From: Planctomycetota bacterium
Lineage (GTDB): Bacteria; Planctomycetota; UBA8108; UBA1146
NCBI GenBank assembly: GCA_015664425.1
Contig: DQQH01000199.1
Coordinates: 1-32,779, forward strand
Direction of reading: 5' to 3'
Length of the DNA stretch: 32,779 nt
The translations under genes and the position numbers were made by a program. This document shows, one piece after another, positions 19,710 through 32,685 of the stretch (positions are counted from its first letter, which is position 1; every line of letters starts with the position of its first letter). The notes under the pieces are model-generated. The model saw nothing but the letters and a program-made list of their open reading frames with translations, did no database searches and was not told the origin of the DNA.

Positions 19710-22040
19710 CTATGGGCAGGCTGGGAAACTGGTGCAGCCGAGGCCTCCCGAAGTCGGATCGAGCCCGCACTCCGGGAAGGGGATGGCCGGCAAGGGCCCG
19801 ATGCCGAAGACCCCGCCGAGGGCCGCGATCGCATCGGCGATGTCCGCGGACTCATCGTCGTTGACGTCGAGGGTGTTCAGACACGCTGGAGCCGGCCCGC
19901 CGAAGAGATATTCGATGATGAAAACCGGGTCGGAGACGTCGAAGGAACCATCGGAATTGCCGTCTCCACGGACCAGCCACGGTCCTTCGCACTCATCGGG
20001 GATGCCGTTGGAGTTGACGTCAGTGCTTGTCCCAGAGGATATATCGCAGCCGTCGAGGACGCCGTTTGTGTTGCAGTCCTCGGCAGTGCCAGAGTCGAGT
20101 TCGCATTCGTCGAGTACTCCATCGGAATTGCAATCAGTCGAAGTCCCGGAAGCGAGATCTTGAGTGTCAGGGATTCCGTTGTTGTTGCAGTCGGGAGGGG
20201 GCCCTTTGGAGATGGTGAAGACATCTTCGGTGGCACCGTTTTCCCTGACCATTGTCACGTTCAGGGTCTGGCCAGCGAAATCGAGGACAAGGGAACCACT
20301 GACCGTTTCGGAGATGAACATCGCCGGGTGGTCGAGAGACCCGCTGCCGGGTTGACCGCTGCTTCCCATGACGACGTAAACGGCGCCCTGGTTCGGCGAG
20401 GGAGTTTTTTCGTAGGCGCCGTTACCGAGAGGGTCGCCATTTCCCCCATCGACCAGATGAAAGGCGGGATTCCAGGTTCCGCTGGTTCCGTAGTGACCGT
20501 CGATGAGGAAGGACCTCTCATACACGTGGCTGTGCCCGGCGAGAGTCAGGTCGACACCTGCAGCCTCGAGAATCGGAAGGGCGTTCTCGCGCATGTCTCG
20601 CATCCGTCCCCCGCTGTCGGCCTCGTTATCGGAATCGTGAGTCCCCTTGGTGTATGGGGGGTGGTGGAAGAAGGCGACGATCCAGTCCTGAGCGGTACTG
20701 GCGAGATCGAGTTCGAGCCAGGAGAGCATCGGGCCAGCAGGAGTGAGGTTGGAACCCTCGGAATCGAGGCAGATGATGTGAGCATTGCCAAAATCGAAGG
20801 AATAATAAGCTTCGGTCCCCGAGGCTAGACCTCCTCCTTCTCCAGCGGTCGGATTGCTGACGAGCCCGTAATAGACGGAAGGAAAGGTTTCGTGGTTCCC
20901 ACGGGTGGATGCGAAGGGTGTCTGGATCAGGAGATCGGGGTACATGTCGAAGACCGCCGCCTGGTACTGGCTCTCAGTTCCGCTCAGGTAGGCGTTGTCG
21001 CCGAGCATCAGCCAGAGATCGGTGTAGGTCGATCCTGCGAAGGCATAGTAAGCGTCTCGAACGGCGTACTGTGACGATCCTACCGTCCCGCAATCGCCGA
21101 TGACCCAGACTCGAAAGGGAGTGCTGGTTCCCGCCGTCGGCGAGGTGAAGAAGAAGTGATCGATGCTGTCACCGGCAAGATCCTGACTGTCCGTGCCGAC
21201 GGCGTAGTAGTACCTGGTGTCGGGCTGAAGCCCACTCAGGGTGATTTCATGATCGACAGTGCTTGTGGCACTGGTGATCGAACTGGGCAGAGCTCCAGCG
21301 CTTGTGCCAAAACGTACGCCGCTACTTGTAGTAACGTCGGTTCGCCAGCGGACGACGATGGAGGTGGGTGTGACCATCTGAAGGTAGGGTCCACGCAGCA
21401 CCGCCGCCGGAGGTGGTGCGCCTTCATTGATCACCACCGTGAGGAGCGGCCTTTCACTCGTTTGTGTGGCCTCGCTGCTGCGGACCTCCGCGCCGTCGAC
21501 TCCTCCTGTAGGTCGGATGATCCAGCCGCGGTTGGCGGAGGGGGCCGTGACCCAGGATTCGATGCTGCTGGTGACGTTGAGGACCTGGGTACCTAGCGCT
21601 CCCACGGCAGAACCGACCACACCCCCGTAATCATTGGATTGCACTCCTGGATTCGCACCAAAGCTGTTGTAGGTGGTGGGAGAAGGTGGAGACCAGTCGA
21701 CTGCCACCTCGTTGATGGTTGCGGTGTTTCCAGGATTGATCACGCTGAAGGTAAGGGAGGCGGAGGTGATCACGTCGGTCGGCTTGATCTGCCCCGGCAG
21801 GGTTCCGAAGACGTCGTCGAATCGGATGAGGAGAAAGTTCTGCCCGCCGCCGTCGGAGCCATCCCATTCGAGGATGGTGTTGCCGTCGTGATCGGCATTT
21901 CCGACCGCGCCCTGGAGCCACGTATCGGTGGTTCCGTTGTAGGCGGAGGCTCCCTCCTGAAAGGTGAGGGTATCAGCGATCAGAACGGGAGTGACAAAAA
22001 GAAACATGACCTGGAGGTGCAGAAATTTCCTCAGGAGCAT
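19710..22040 (-). CDS. Secreted purple-acid-phosphatase-like metallophosphoesterase with N-terminal DNRLRE/CBM-like domain and C-terminal dockerin-like module
   Basis: Start re-called to ATG 22040 (MLLRKFLHLQVMFLFVTPVLIA). FRVWVIGDCGTVG, LMLGDNAYLSGTESQYQ, RGNHETF, AFFHHPPYTKGTHDSD, LAGHSHVYERS; fn3-like PTSIVVRWRTD; DCNNNGIPD repeats; C-term CGLDPTSGGLGCTSFPACP. Confidence 0.9.
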   Translation of the reverse strand: MLLRKFLHLQVMFLFVTPVLIADTLTFQEGASAYNGTTDTWLQGAVGNADHDGNTILEWDGSDGGGQNFLLIRFDDVFGTLPGQIKPTDVITSASLTFSVINPGNTATINEVAVDWSPPSPTTYNSFGANPGVQSNDYGGVVGSAVGALGTQVLNVTSSIESWVTAPSANRGWIIRPTGGVDGAEVRSSEATQTSERPLLTVVINEGAPPPAAVLRGPYLQMVTPTSIVVRWRTDVTTSSGVRFGTSAGALPSSITSATSTVDHEITLSGLQPDTRYYYAVGTDSQDLAGDSIDHFFFTSPTAGTSTPFRVWVIGDCGTVGSSQYAVRDAYYAFAGSTYTDLWLMLGDNAYLSGTESQYQAAVFDMYPDLLIQTPFASTRGNHETFPSVYYGLVSNPTAGEGGGLASGTEAYYSFDFGNAHIICLDSEGSNLTPAGPMLSWLELDLASTAQDWIVAFFHHPPYTKGTHDSDNEADSGGRMRDMRENALPILEAAGVDLTLAGHSHVYERSFLIDGHYGTSGTWNPAFHLVDGGNGDPLGNGAYEKTPSPNQGAVYVVMGSSGQPGSGSLDHPAMFISETVSGSLVLDFAGQTLNVTMVRENGATEDVFTISKGPPPDCNNNGIPDTQDLASGTSTDCNSDGVLDECELDSGTAEDCNTNGVLDGCDISSGTSTDVNSNGIPDECEGPWLVRGDGNSDGSFDVSDPVFIIEYLFGGPAPACLNTLDVNDDESADIADAIAALGGVFGIGPLPAIPFPECGLDPTSGGLGCTSFPACP

Positions 22041-22392
22041 GGCGGGCCCCCTCCTCGTTGAACAATGTGCCAGAAACTCGTGGAGATGATACCTCTCACA
22101 ACCAATCCTAAGAATGCACACGAGTTCGACCGCAGTGGCAGACTTTACTTTCGCTGGAGGAAGTTAGGGGAACTGGCCGATGGAAGGGGCAATGGTTTTG
22201 ATAAATAAACCAAATACCTGACCGAGATGCATGAACCGGGGCGTTAGTGGTGCTGGAGAAACTTGTGGCGGCATGGAAGATGGAGTGTAAACATGAAGAC
22301 CCTGCCAGAAGTGTGATTTACAGGATGCGTTGTATCTTTCTCGTATGGCTTACCCAGGGGAGCCTCGGTTGCGAGAACTCCGGAGGATGCCG

Positions 22393-23205
22393 ATGAGAAG
22401 CGTGATTTTCCTCCCCCTGCTCGTCCTCGTTGTGGCGATGTTTGCTGGCCAGGTGAACGGACAGCCCAACCCCGATTATCAGTTCATCCTTGGAAGCGGA
22501 TCTGTCGCACCGGGGAGCACGGTGGAGATTGCTGTCGTCTTCGACAACAACGGTGGAAACGTCCAGGGCTGGTCTTGGGGCGTCTGTTCTGACCCAAGCG
22601 CGGTGCTGGTCGAGGCTGTCGCTTATGGAAATACCACGGCCACCGCCAATAATGGTGCACCGCCCGATTTCTACGAATTGAACCTGTTCCCGGATGGCTG
22701 GACCGTCGGGGCGGTTATCAGCTTCGTCGGATCGGCTATTCTGCCCCCAGGCACCGGCTACGAGCTGAACGTTGCCACCTACTCGCCCGTTGGCGCGTTG
22801 GGAACGATCGCGACCATCGACTTTTGCGGCCAACTCGGGAATCCTCCATGGCTAGTTGTCGTCGTCGTTGGCGGTATGTCGTTCACTCCCGTTCAGAACG
22901 GGGGAACGATCACGGTCGAGCAGGTCGACAGCTTCATCCGTGGCCATGTCAACGGCGACAGTGGTTTCAATATCGCCGACGTCGTCACGCTTCTCGGCTA
23001 TCTTTTCAACAATTTTCCCACGCCGGGCTGTCTCGATGCAAGCGATGGCAACGACGATGGCAGCGTCAATCTGGCGGACGCCATCACACTGTTCAATACC
23101 CTCTTCGTGCCGGGGAGTCCTGCAATTCCCCCACCTTCCTCAACCTGCGGCGTTGACCCTACCGATGACACACTCGACTGCGGAAGTTCAGCTGGATGTC
23201 CATGA
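22393..23205 (+). CDS. Secreted cohesin-like + dockerin-like protein
   Basis: ATG 22393, 6 nt after GGAGG; MRSVIFLPLLVLVVAMFAGQVNGQ; DYQFILGSGSVAPGSTVEIAVVFDNNGGNVQGWSWGVCSDPSAVLV...; C-term CGVDPTDDTLDCGSSAGCP. Confidence 0.88.
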   Translation: MRSVIFLPLLVLVVAMFAGQVNGQPNPDYQFILGSGSVAPGSTVEIAVVFDNNGGNVQGWSWGVCSDPSAVLVEAVAYGNTTATANNGAPPDFYELNLFPDGWTVGAVISFVGSAILPPGTGYELNVATYSPVGALGTIATIDFCGQLGNPPWLVVVVVGGMSFTPVQNGGTITVEQVDSFIRGHVNGDSGFNIADVVTLLGYLFNNFPTPGCLDASDGNDDGSVNLADAITLFNTLFVPGSPAIPPPSSTCGVDPTDDTLDCGSSAGCP

Positions 23206-24050
23206 ACACTCAAATATCAGCTTCCAGGAGAATGGCCACGCTATCGGTGATTTCTGGTTTCATCCTGGCAGTGGTGATCACAATTCCGATCGGAGCCCAG
23301 AGCGGCAGCGATTTCGTTCTGGCTCTATCGGGGACTTACGATGCGGCGGAGAACATCCTCCTTGTCGATGTCTCCATCGAGAACAACGGCGGCGACATGC
23401 AGGGCTTCAACATCGATGTTTGCCACGACGAGGGCATTCTCGACCCGAAGGCCATCTTCTACGGCCCCGAGATCCAGGCACTCAACGGCGGCAGTGGACC
23501 CGCTTTCATCTTTTCCTATATCGACGCCCCAGGTGGCATCGTCTACGGCGTGGTCTTCAGCGGTTTCGGTGGTAACGAGGTCCTCCCTATCGGCTTCTAC
23601 AGGCAACTCTTCCAGATCCACTACGACCTGGTCGCAGGTGTGACGATCGACACGGAATTGTGTTTCTGCAACATCCCGCCCTGTAACACGGGAAACTGCT
23701 CGGTTGCAGAGACAATCATTGTTATTGGCGGGCAGTCCTACCCCCCTGAGTTGAACTGCTTCGATGTCACAAGCGGTGATTTCCTGCGTGGCGATGCCAA
23801 CGCTGACGGCACTATCAACATCGCCGATCCCATCTTTTCCCTCAGTTATCTTTTCAGTCAGGGGCTCGAACCGACATGTCTTGAGGCGGCGAACGCCAAC
23901 AATGACACCGGGATCGACCTGGGTGATGCGCTCTTCTTGCTCAATTACATCAACGGCATGGGGCCTGCGCCTCCGGCACCGTTTCCTGTTTGTGGTGTCG
24001 ACCCTGCCGGCGCGGTCTTTGGCTGCGGCAATTATGACGCCTGCCCCTGA
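23202..24050 (+). CDS. Secreted cohesin-like + dockerin-like protein (diverged paralogue)
   Basis: ATG 23202 overlaps the previous stop (ATGA); ATG 23196 is the alternative. DFVLALSGTYDAAENILLVDVSIENNGGDMQGFNIDVCHDEGILD; C-term CGVDPAGAVFGCGNYDACP. Confidence 0.85.
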   Translation: MNTQISASRRMATLSVISGFILAVVITIPIGAQSGSDFVLALSGTYDAAENILLVDVSIENNGGDMQGFNIDVCHDEGILDPKAIFYGPEIQALNGGSGPAFIFSYIDAPGGIVYGVVFSGFGGNEVLPIGFYRQLFQIHYDLVAGVTIDTELCFCNIPPCNTGNCSVAETIIVIGGQSYPPELNCFDVTSGDFLRGDANADGTINIADPIFSLSYLFSQGLEPTCLEAANANNDTGIDLGDALFLLNYINGMGPAPPAPFPVCGVDPAGAVFGCGNYDACP

Positions 24051-25271
24051 ATCGCCCGCTCCCGCCTCTTGAGTGCGATGGCGATAAGGCCAAGGGCGCA
24101 TCCCAGGAGCATCGAGGAGGTTTGCACCGGAGATCCACCAGGATTCCCCTCACTGACCTCGTCGATCGACCCGACAACCTCATCAGCACATGCGACCGCG
24201 TCCTCTTCGTTACCCAGCACAACGCTCTGGTCCTTCTGGCAGCAGGTTGGAACCTCAGCGTCTTTCTGGGCGGCGATCGCTTCGACCGATTCTACCTTTG
24301 CAACCCGTCGGCTCTCCGTCTCGATGTAATCGAGAAGGGTGGCGGCCTCATGGTCGCTCAACTGCATGTTTGGCATCGGGACCTGGTTGTATGCGTTGAA
24401 GAGCCCCATGGCGATGGGATCCTTCTCCTCGAGCATCACATCGGGTTCCTTGATCCAGCGAATCAGCCAGTCATGATCCCGCAGCGTGGTGATGCCCAGC
24501 AGATTCGGACCAACTCGAGACAGGCCATCCCCCTGGCCGATCTGGTGGCAGACGGAACAACGAGTCCGGTAGAGGGACTCACCTTTCGTCAGGTTGCGTA
24601 GCTTCGGAGCGTTGGCATAGTCGTTACCACGCTCCTTGGGGAGCTTGTAGTTGTGCAACCATGTTCCGATTTCCGTCGCGAGTACGTAGGGATTCTCGAA
24701 GGGGGACCGCTTCATCCAGCGACCGGTCTTCTGATTGCCGATGATCATGCTCAGGTTGTGGTCATTGGGATCCTTCTGGATCTCGTCGATGTAGAGTCCG
24801 AGTTTCTTGCGGAGGAGCGTCACGTCCTTGGACGCACCAGTCAGGAAGAGCCATCCGGGACCAGTCTGGTAGCGTTCAGCATACTCGGCAAGCACCTCGG
24901 GGGTGTCGATGGCAGGGTCGATCGATATGGAGTAAATGAAAACGTCACGACCGACTCGATCTCCGAGGATTGCCTGAACCTCGGTCAGCCGAGCGGTTTC
25001 GAGCGGGCATGCATCGGGACAACTGGTGTAGATGAAGTTGATCACGACGACCTTGTCTTTGATGAGATCGTCGAAGAACCGGACCTTTTCCCCGTGGTGA
25101 GTGGTCAGTTCGACGTTGGGGAAGTAACTCGCTCCCCAGCGGCTGCCACCGAAACGAGGATCGCTGTCCGGGCTCCCTGAGAGCGGTTGTGGCAAGGTTC
25201 CGCCGACAAGGATCACGATCAGCGCCAGCCACGGGAGGATCCTTCCGAATTTCTGCAGTTCTACTTGCGCG

Positions 25272-25282
<11 letters not shown>
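24032..25282 (-). CDS. SCO1/SenC-cytochrome c fusion with C-terminal TM anchor
   Basis: Start re-called to ATG 25282 (MTNNAQVELQKF...). FIYTSCPDACPLE (SCO CxxxC), DPNDHNLSMIIG; cytochrome c CSVCHQIG; VPTCCQK; C-term SSMLLGCALGLIAIALKRRE. Confidence 0.92.
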
Positions 25283-28088
<2,806 letters not shown>

Positions 28089-28706
28089 CTATTTCGCTCC
28101 TTTGTTTTCAATACACCTGGTGAATGTCACTGTTGGCGGTGTCTTGTCGGCTATTTGGTGATCCGAAGCCCGAGAGGGGTCGGACAAAAAACCTCGATTC
28201 GACGAAAACAACGGCTCGCCGGTCTTTTTTTGTTCCTGTTGTGGAAAGGTGAGTCTGGCGGGAGCGCCGGCGCTGTAGTTTGTATTGTCATCAGTTGGGC
28301 GCTTGTTCCGGTCTATAACTGTTTTTGCCGGCGAGGGATCGGCAATAGGGAACAGGGCCATCTGGAGTTCGCTGGAGTTTTGTATTCTCTCCTCTTTGTA
28401 GTTAATGATTGCCTGTTTACAAGCTAAGGTGTCTTGCCAGGTTTCCGCACAACTTCCAGCGACTGCCGGCCCCGACGCAGGTCGCGATGACCGTCGCTTC
28501 TCTCCCATCGTCTGTACCGACCATTTGAGGGGGAACTACACCGGGAGGGCGTGGCCCTACCCGATCCCCCTCCACTTTCTGGCGATCCATCCCGTCGCCA
28601 GTTGGTTAGGGTATCGGGCCGTGAGGAATCGAAGTGCTGACTCCGAGAATCCATGGCTGTAGTTTTTGAGGGAAGTGGAGTTGCCACCCAGTTTAGTGAG
28701 GTCGAG

Positions 28707-29552
28707 ATGAGTCGAATCAAGAAACTACTGCTGTCGGTCTTGCTGCTGCTGTTGCTGGCGGCGGGGGGGCTGTATTACTACAAGGATGCGGCGGTTCGTG
28801 CCGGCATTATCGCCGGGAGCGATCAGGTGCTCGGTTCAGACAGCACCCGGCTTGATTCCGCCTCCATCGATCTCTTCGGGGGCGGACTGGCGCTGCGCGG
28901 GCTGAAGTTGAACAACCCTGACGGCTACCGGAAACCCCACTTTTTTCAGGTGGACAGCGTCGATGTCGAGGTGTCACTCGGGTCGCTGCTGGAGGATCGA
29001 ATCGTCGTCCCAAGGCTCGATCTCGATGGTGTGGAACTGGTGGTTGAATCGTATGTCGATGAGAAGGGGCCACACCTCAATCTGCTGACAATCAAGCGGC
29101 AGCTCGCATCCTCTGGCACCAATCAGGCTGGCGGAGATCGGGATGGCAGCGGAAAGAAGTTCATCATCGAGACGCTGAGGGTGAGAGACATGAAGGTGAC
29201 CGGGGTGATGACCATCCCCGGAGCGGGTTCCTGGCCCCTCGACCTAGCGGTGCCCGCCTTCGGGATCGATGGCATCGGCGAGAAGAAGAACGGCGTGGTG
29301 CTGGCGGAACTGGTCGTGATCATCCTCGATGCCGTCATCGACAAGGCGATCGAGATGATCGAGTCCGATGGCTCCGAGCGGCTGAAGGTGCTCGGAGATG
29401 CCAAGGATGTGCTGAAGTTCTTCGGTGGGGGACTGAAGCAAGCGGGTCTCGATTCCGCCCTCGGCAAGAGGTTGCTCGACGAGGCGGTAAGGAAGGGACT
29501 CGGGGATCTGCTCGGCGGCAAGAAGAAGAAAAAGGACAAGCAAGACGAGTAG
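28707..29552 (+). CDS. Membrane-anchored AsmA/DUF748-like envelope protein
   Basis: MSRIKKLLLSVLLLLLLAAGGLYYYKDAAVRAGI N-terminal TM; ASIDLFGGGLALRGLKLNNPDGYRKPHFFQVDSVDVEVSLGSLLEDRIVVPRLDLDGVELVVE is AsmA-like; Lys-rich C-term. Confidence 0.72.
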   Translation: MSRIKKLLLSVLLLLLLAAGGLYYYKDAAVRAGIIAGSDQVLGSDSTRLDSASIDLFGGGLALRGLKLNNPDGYRKPHFFQVDSVDVEVSLGSLLEDRIVVPRLDLDGVELVVESYVDEKGPHLNLLTIKRQLASSGTNQAGGDRDGSGKKFIIETLRVRDMKVTGVMTIPGAGSWPLDLAVPAFGIDGIGEKKNGVVLAELVVIILDAVIDKAIEMIESDGSERLKVLGDAKDVLKFFGGGLKQAGLDSALGKRLLDEAVRKGLGDLLGGKKKKKDKQDE

Positions 29553-29606
29553 TTCTGCCCCCGGTTCGCCTCTCTCGTGGAACCTGATCTATTCATGCGG
29601 GGGTGT

Positions 29607-31058
29607 TTATGTTCCCGGGGTCGTTTTCCTCTTGAAGCCCTGCTTCGCCTGACGATCTCGCTCGTGCAGACTCCGATCGGAGAAGGTTCCTTTTTCCACC
29701 GGGAGATGGGCCTCCTGCGCGTACTTCTTTAACTTCTCGAGTATCTCCGGCCGCTCCTTCGACAGATCATTTCGTTCCGACGGATCGACTGCCAGATCGT
29801 AAAGTTCCCACGGTTTGGCCCTTCCAGGACGGGTTGCTTTCCAGCTCTCCATTCGAACTGCCCTCTTCTGTCCCAGTTCCCAGTAGAGGTACTCGTGCTG
29901 TCGCTGTTTCTGGGGTTCACCGAGTAGTTCGTTGGCGATCGAGATTCCATCGCTGTCTGTGGGTGTCTCGACACTGGCCAGGTCTGCTAGCGTCGGCATG
30001 ACGTCGGGGAAGTACCAGAGGTGGTCGCTCACCTCACCTGGCTTGATTTTCCCTGGCCAGCGCGCGATCACGGGGATCCGCAGTCCGCCCTCGTAGAGGG
30101 TGCTCTTCTGGCCGCGAAATTCGACCCCGGTGCGTGGGTTGACATTGGGAGCGTGAAAGCCGCGAGGTGCTTTCGGGTTGCGGAAATAGTCCTGCCCGCC
30201 GTTGTCGCCGCAGAAGATCACCAGGGTTTTCTCATCGAGTTTGAGTTCCTTCAGCAGTTGAATGATCTCGCCGATCTGGCGGTCGACCATGGTGACCATG
30301 GCCGCGTAGCGACGCGCTTCTTTCGGCCAACTCTCATCCGGATACAACTCCCAGGCGGGATCGTCGTTGGGAATGTCGAAGAGCCCGTGAGGGGGAGTGA
30401 ACGGCATGTAGCAGAAGAATGGGCGGTCAGAGTTTTCCCTGATAAAGCGGCGTGCTTCCGCGACGATTTCGTAGTGCGAATAAGTTTCACCGCTGCGGCC
30501 GCCGTTGTTGCCCTTCAACGGGACTTCCTCGCTGTTGCGGATCAGGTAGGGGGGATAGTAGCTGTGGGCGTGCACCTGGTCGTAATAGCCGAAGAAGAGA
30601 TCGAAGCCATGCTCTTCGGGGACACCGGTGGAGCCACGGCCGCCGCAGCCCCACTTGCCGAAGCCACCGGTGGCGTAACCCGCTTCCTTCAGAATCGATG
30701 CGATCGTCACCTCTCCTGCCCGCAAGGGTGTTCCACCGCCATTGCTCCTGACCGAGGTGTGACCGCTGTGCTTGCCAGTGATCAGAGAGCAGCGGGTCGG
30801 GGCACAGAGTGAGGAGCCCGCCAGGCCCTGGGTGAATCGCATCCCCTCTGCCGCCAGTTGGTCGATATTCGGAGTGCGGATGTAAGGGTGTCCCATCAGG
30901 GAGAGCTCGAAGTAACCCAGTTCGTCGAGCATGATGTAGACGAAATTGGGTTTGTCTGCCCCTGGATTGCGGCTTTCTGAAGTCAGACTGGGGGTCAGCG
31001 CGGCGCAGCTTGACAGAAGAGTGATAATAACAAGACGCACTGAAAGGGAGATGGCCAT
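29607..31058 (-). CDS. Secreted (putative lipoprotein) sulfatase, arylsulfatase A-like
   Basis: LLSSCAAL lipobox-like; NFVYIMLDELGYFELSLMGHPYIRTPNIDQLAAEGMRFTQ; sulfatase motif CAPTRCSLITGKHSGHT (C-x-P-x-R); GDNGGQDYF. Confidence 0.95.
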   Translation of the reverse strand: MAISLSVRLVIITLLSSCAALTPSLTSESRNPGADKPNFVYIMLDELGYFELSLMGHPYIRTPNIDQLAAEGMRFTQGLAGSSLCAPTRCSLITGKHSGHTSVRSNGGGTPLRAGEVTIASILKEAGYATGGFGKWGCGGRGSTGVPEEHGFDLFFGYYDQVHAHSYYPPYLIRNSEEVPLKGNNGGRSGETYSHYEIVAEARRFIRENSDRPFFCYMPFTPPHGLFDIPNDDPAWELYPDESWPKEARRYAAMVTMVDRQIGEIIQLLKELKLDEKTLVIFCGDNGGQDYFRNPKAPRGFHAPNVNPRTGVEFRGQKSTLYEGGLRIPVIARWPGKIKPGEVSDHLWYFPDVMPTLADLASVETPTDSDGISIANELLGEPQKQRQHEYLYWELGQKRAVRMESWKATRPGRAKPWELYDLAVDPSERNDLSKERPEILEKLKKYAQEAHLPVEKGTFSDRSLHERDRQAKQGFKRKTTPGT

Positions 31059-31286
31059 TGGAACTCACTCCAATCGAGGGAAGGGATTTCCTCACCCTGC
31101 ATGAGAGTGAAGGATGGCGTCTGTTACTGCAAGAGGGACAGTTCAGCGGGTTGGATCGAGGTCATGAAACGGAAACAGCCAGCTGTCATCGCGGCCCGAG
31201 GGGGGGGTGTAGAAACTGATAGTCGTCAAATTTGAGGTGTTGAGACCGTGCCGGTCGGCAGCGATGGAACAAGAAATTGAAACAAA

Positions 31287-31321
31287 CCACTTCCGGAGAG
31301 ACGTCATCTCTCCGGGAGTGG
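31287..31321 (-). terminator. Rho-independent terminator downstream of the second SCO1-cytochrome c gene
   Basis: CCACTTCCGGAGAGA-CGTCA-TCTCTCCGGGAGTGG: 15-bp stem (one G-U on one strand), 5-nt loop; on the minus strand followed by TTTGTTTCAATTTCTTG, 23 nt after the stop at 31345. Confidence 0.8.
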
Positions 31322-31344
31322 CTCAGGAAAATTACCGGCTGACT

Positions 31345-32685
31345 CTAGTTTTCACGCCGCATGAGGGCGACAGCGAGTAACCCCAGAACGCACCCGAGGA
31401 GCGTCGAGGCGGTCTTCAATGGGATGTTATTGTCACCCGATGGCAGCACCGGTTCGAGGTCGGATGTGATCTCCTCCTCGAAAAATGCGGTTTTGTTTTC
31501 CCGTTCGGTCAAGTCGTAAGAAGTCTTCAGGCCGAAGGAGGATTCGTCTGCCTCTAGTGAGTTCGCAAGAAGGCTATCGGCGTTGCTGGCAGCATCTTCT
31601 TTCAACTCCTTTTTTCCCAGGACGACATTCTCGTTCTTCTGGCAGCAATCGGGAACTTCGGCGTTTATCTGTGCAGCGAGCGCCTCGACCGACTCCACCT
31701 TCGCCACTCGGCGGCTCTCAGTCTCGATATAGTCGATGAGTGTGGTGACCTCATGCTCGTTCAATTGCATGTTTGGCATCGGCACCTGGTTGTATGCCAT
31801 GAAGAGCCCCATCGCGATTGAATCCTTCTCCTCGAGCATCACATCGGGTTCGGCGAGCCACCGACTGAGCCAGTCGTGATCCCGGCGGTCGGTGACTCCC
31901 TGGAGGTTTGGCCCGGTCCGTGAGAGGCCATCCCCTTTTCCGATGGAGTGGCACACCGAGCAACGAGTGCGAAAAAGGCCTTCCCCCTGGGTGAGATTTC
32001 GCAGTTTGGGGATGTCCTTGTATTTGTTCGAGTTCTGGCTCGGGTCCTTGAAGTTGTGCAGCCAGGATCCGATCTCGATGGCGAGAATGTAGGGGTTCTC
32101 GAAGGGAGAACGCTTCATCCAGCGGCCGGTCTTCTGGTTGCCGATAATCATGCTCAAATTGTGGTCTTTGGGGTCCTTTCCGATCTCGTCGATGTACAGA
32201 CCGAGTTTCCTGCGCAGGAGCGTGATGTCATCGCTATCACCAGTCAGGAATAGCCATCCGGGACCGGCCTGATAGCGTTTGGAATACTCCGCAAGGACTT
32301 CCGGGGTATCGGTCTCCGGGTCGATCGATATCGAATAGAAGAAGACGTCATCGCCGACCCTGTCACCGAGGATCTCTTTCACCTCCGTGAGGCGAGCGGT
32401 CTCGAGTGGGCAGGCGTCGGGGCAACTGGTGTATATGAAGTTGATCACCACGACTCTGTTCTCGATGAGATCATCGAAAAAACGGACCGTTTTCCCTTCG
32501 TGAGTCGTCAACTCGACGTTGGGGAAATAATTCGCGCCCCAGCGGTTGCCGGCGAGCCGGGAATCCCCGCTGGTGTCCTCCAGTCCCAGGACCGGGAACA
32601 CTCCAGCAAGGAGCACCGCGAGCAGGCCGGCCACAAGGGCCAGAGAGCATTGAGTTCGAGGTAGACGTGAGCAACTATTCGTCAT
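31345..32685 (-). CDS. SCO1/SenC-cytochrome c fusion with C-terminal TM anchor (paralogue of 24032-25282)
   Basis: FIYTSCPDACPLE; CSVCHSIG; VPDCCQKNENVVLG; C-term TASTLLGCVLGLLAVALMRREN. Extensive identity with the other copy. Confidence 0.93.
   Translation of the reverse strand: MTNSCSRLPRTQCSLALVAGLLAVLLAGVFPVLGLEDTSGDSRLAGNRWGANYFPNVELTTHEGKTVRFFDDLIENRVVVINFIYTSCPDACPLETARLTEVKEILGDRVGDDVFFYSISIDPETDTPEVLAEYSKRYQAGPGWLFLTGDSDDITLLRRKLGLYIDEIGKDPKDHNLSMIIGNQKTGRWMKRSPFENPYILAIEIGSWLHNFKDPSQNSNKYKDIPKLRNLTQGEGLFRTRCSVCHSIGKGDGLSRTGPNLQGVTDRRDHDWLSRWLAEPDVMLEEKDSIAMGLFMAYNQVPMPNMQLNEHEVTTLIDYIETESRRVAKVESVEALAAQINAEVPDCCQKNENVVLGKKELKEDAASNADSLLANSLEADESSFGLKTSYDLTERENKTAFFEEEITSDLEPVLPSGDNNIPLKTASTLLGCVLGLLAVALMRREN

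Noticed and set aside
22190-22215. AT-rich imperfect palindrome GGTTTTGATAAATAAACC as an operator
   Set aside because: Only 5 bp paired arms around an AT-rich centre; could equally be part of a -10 region, so insufficient support.
28197-28250. T-run after CGGCTCGCCG as a terminator
   Set aside because: Stem only 4 bp with a 2-nt loop; no adjacent plus-strand gene ends there.
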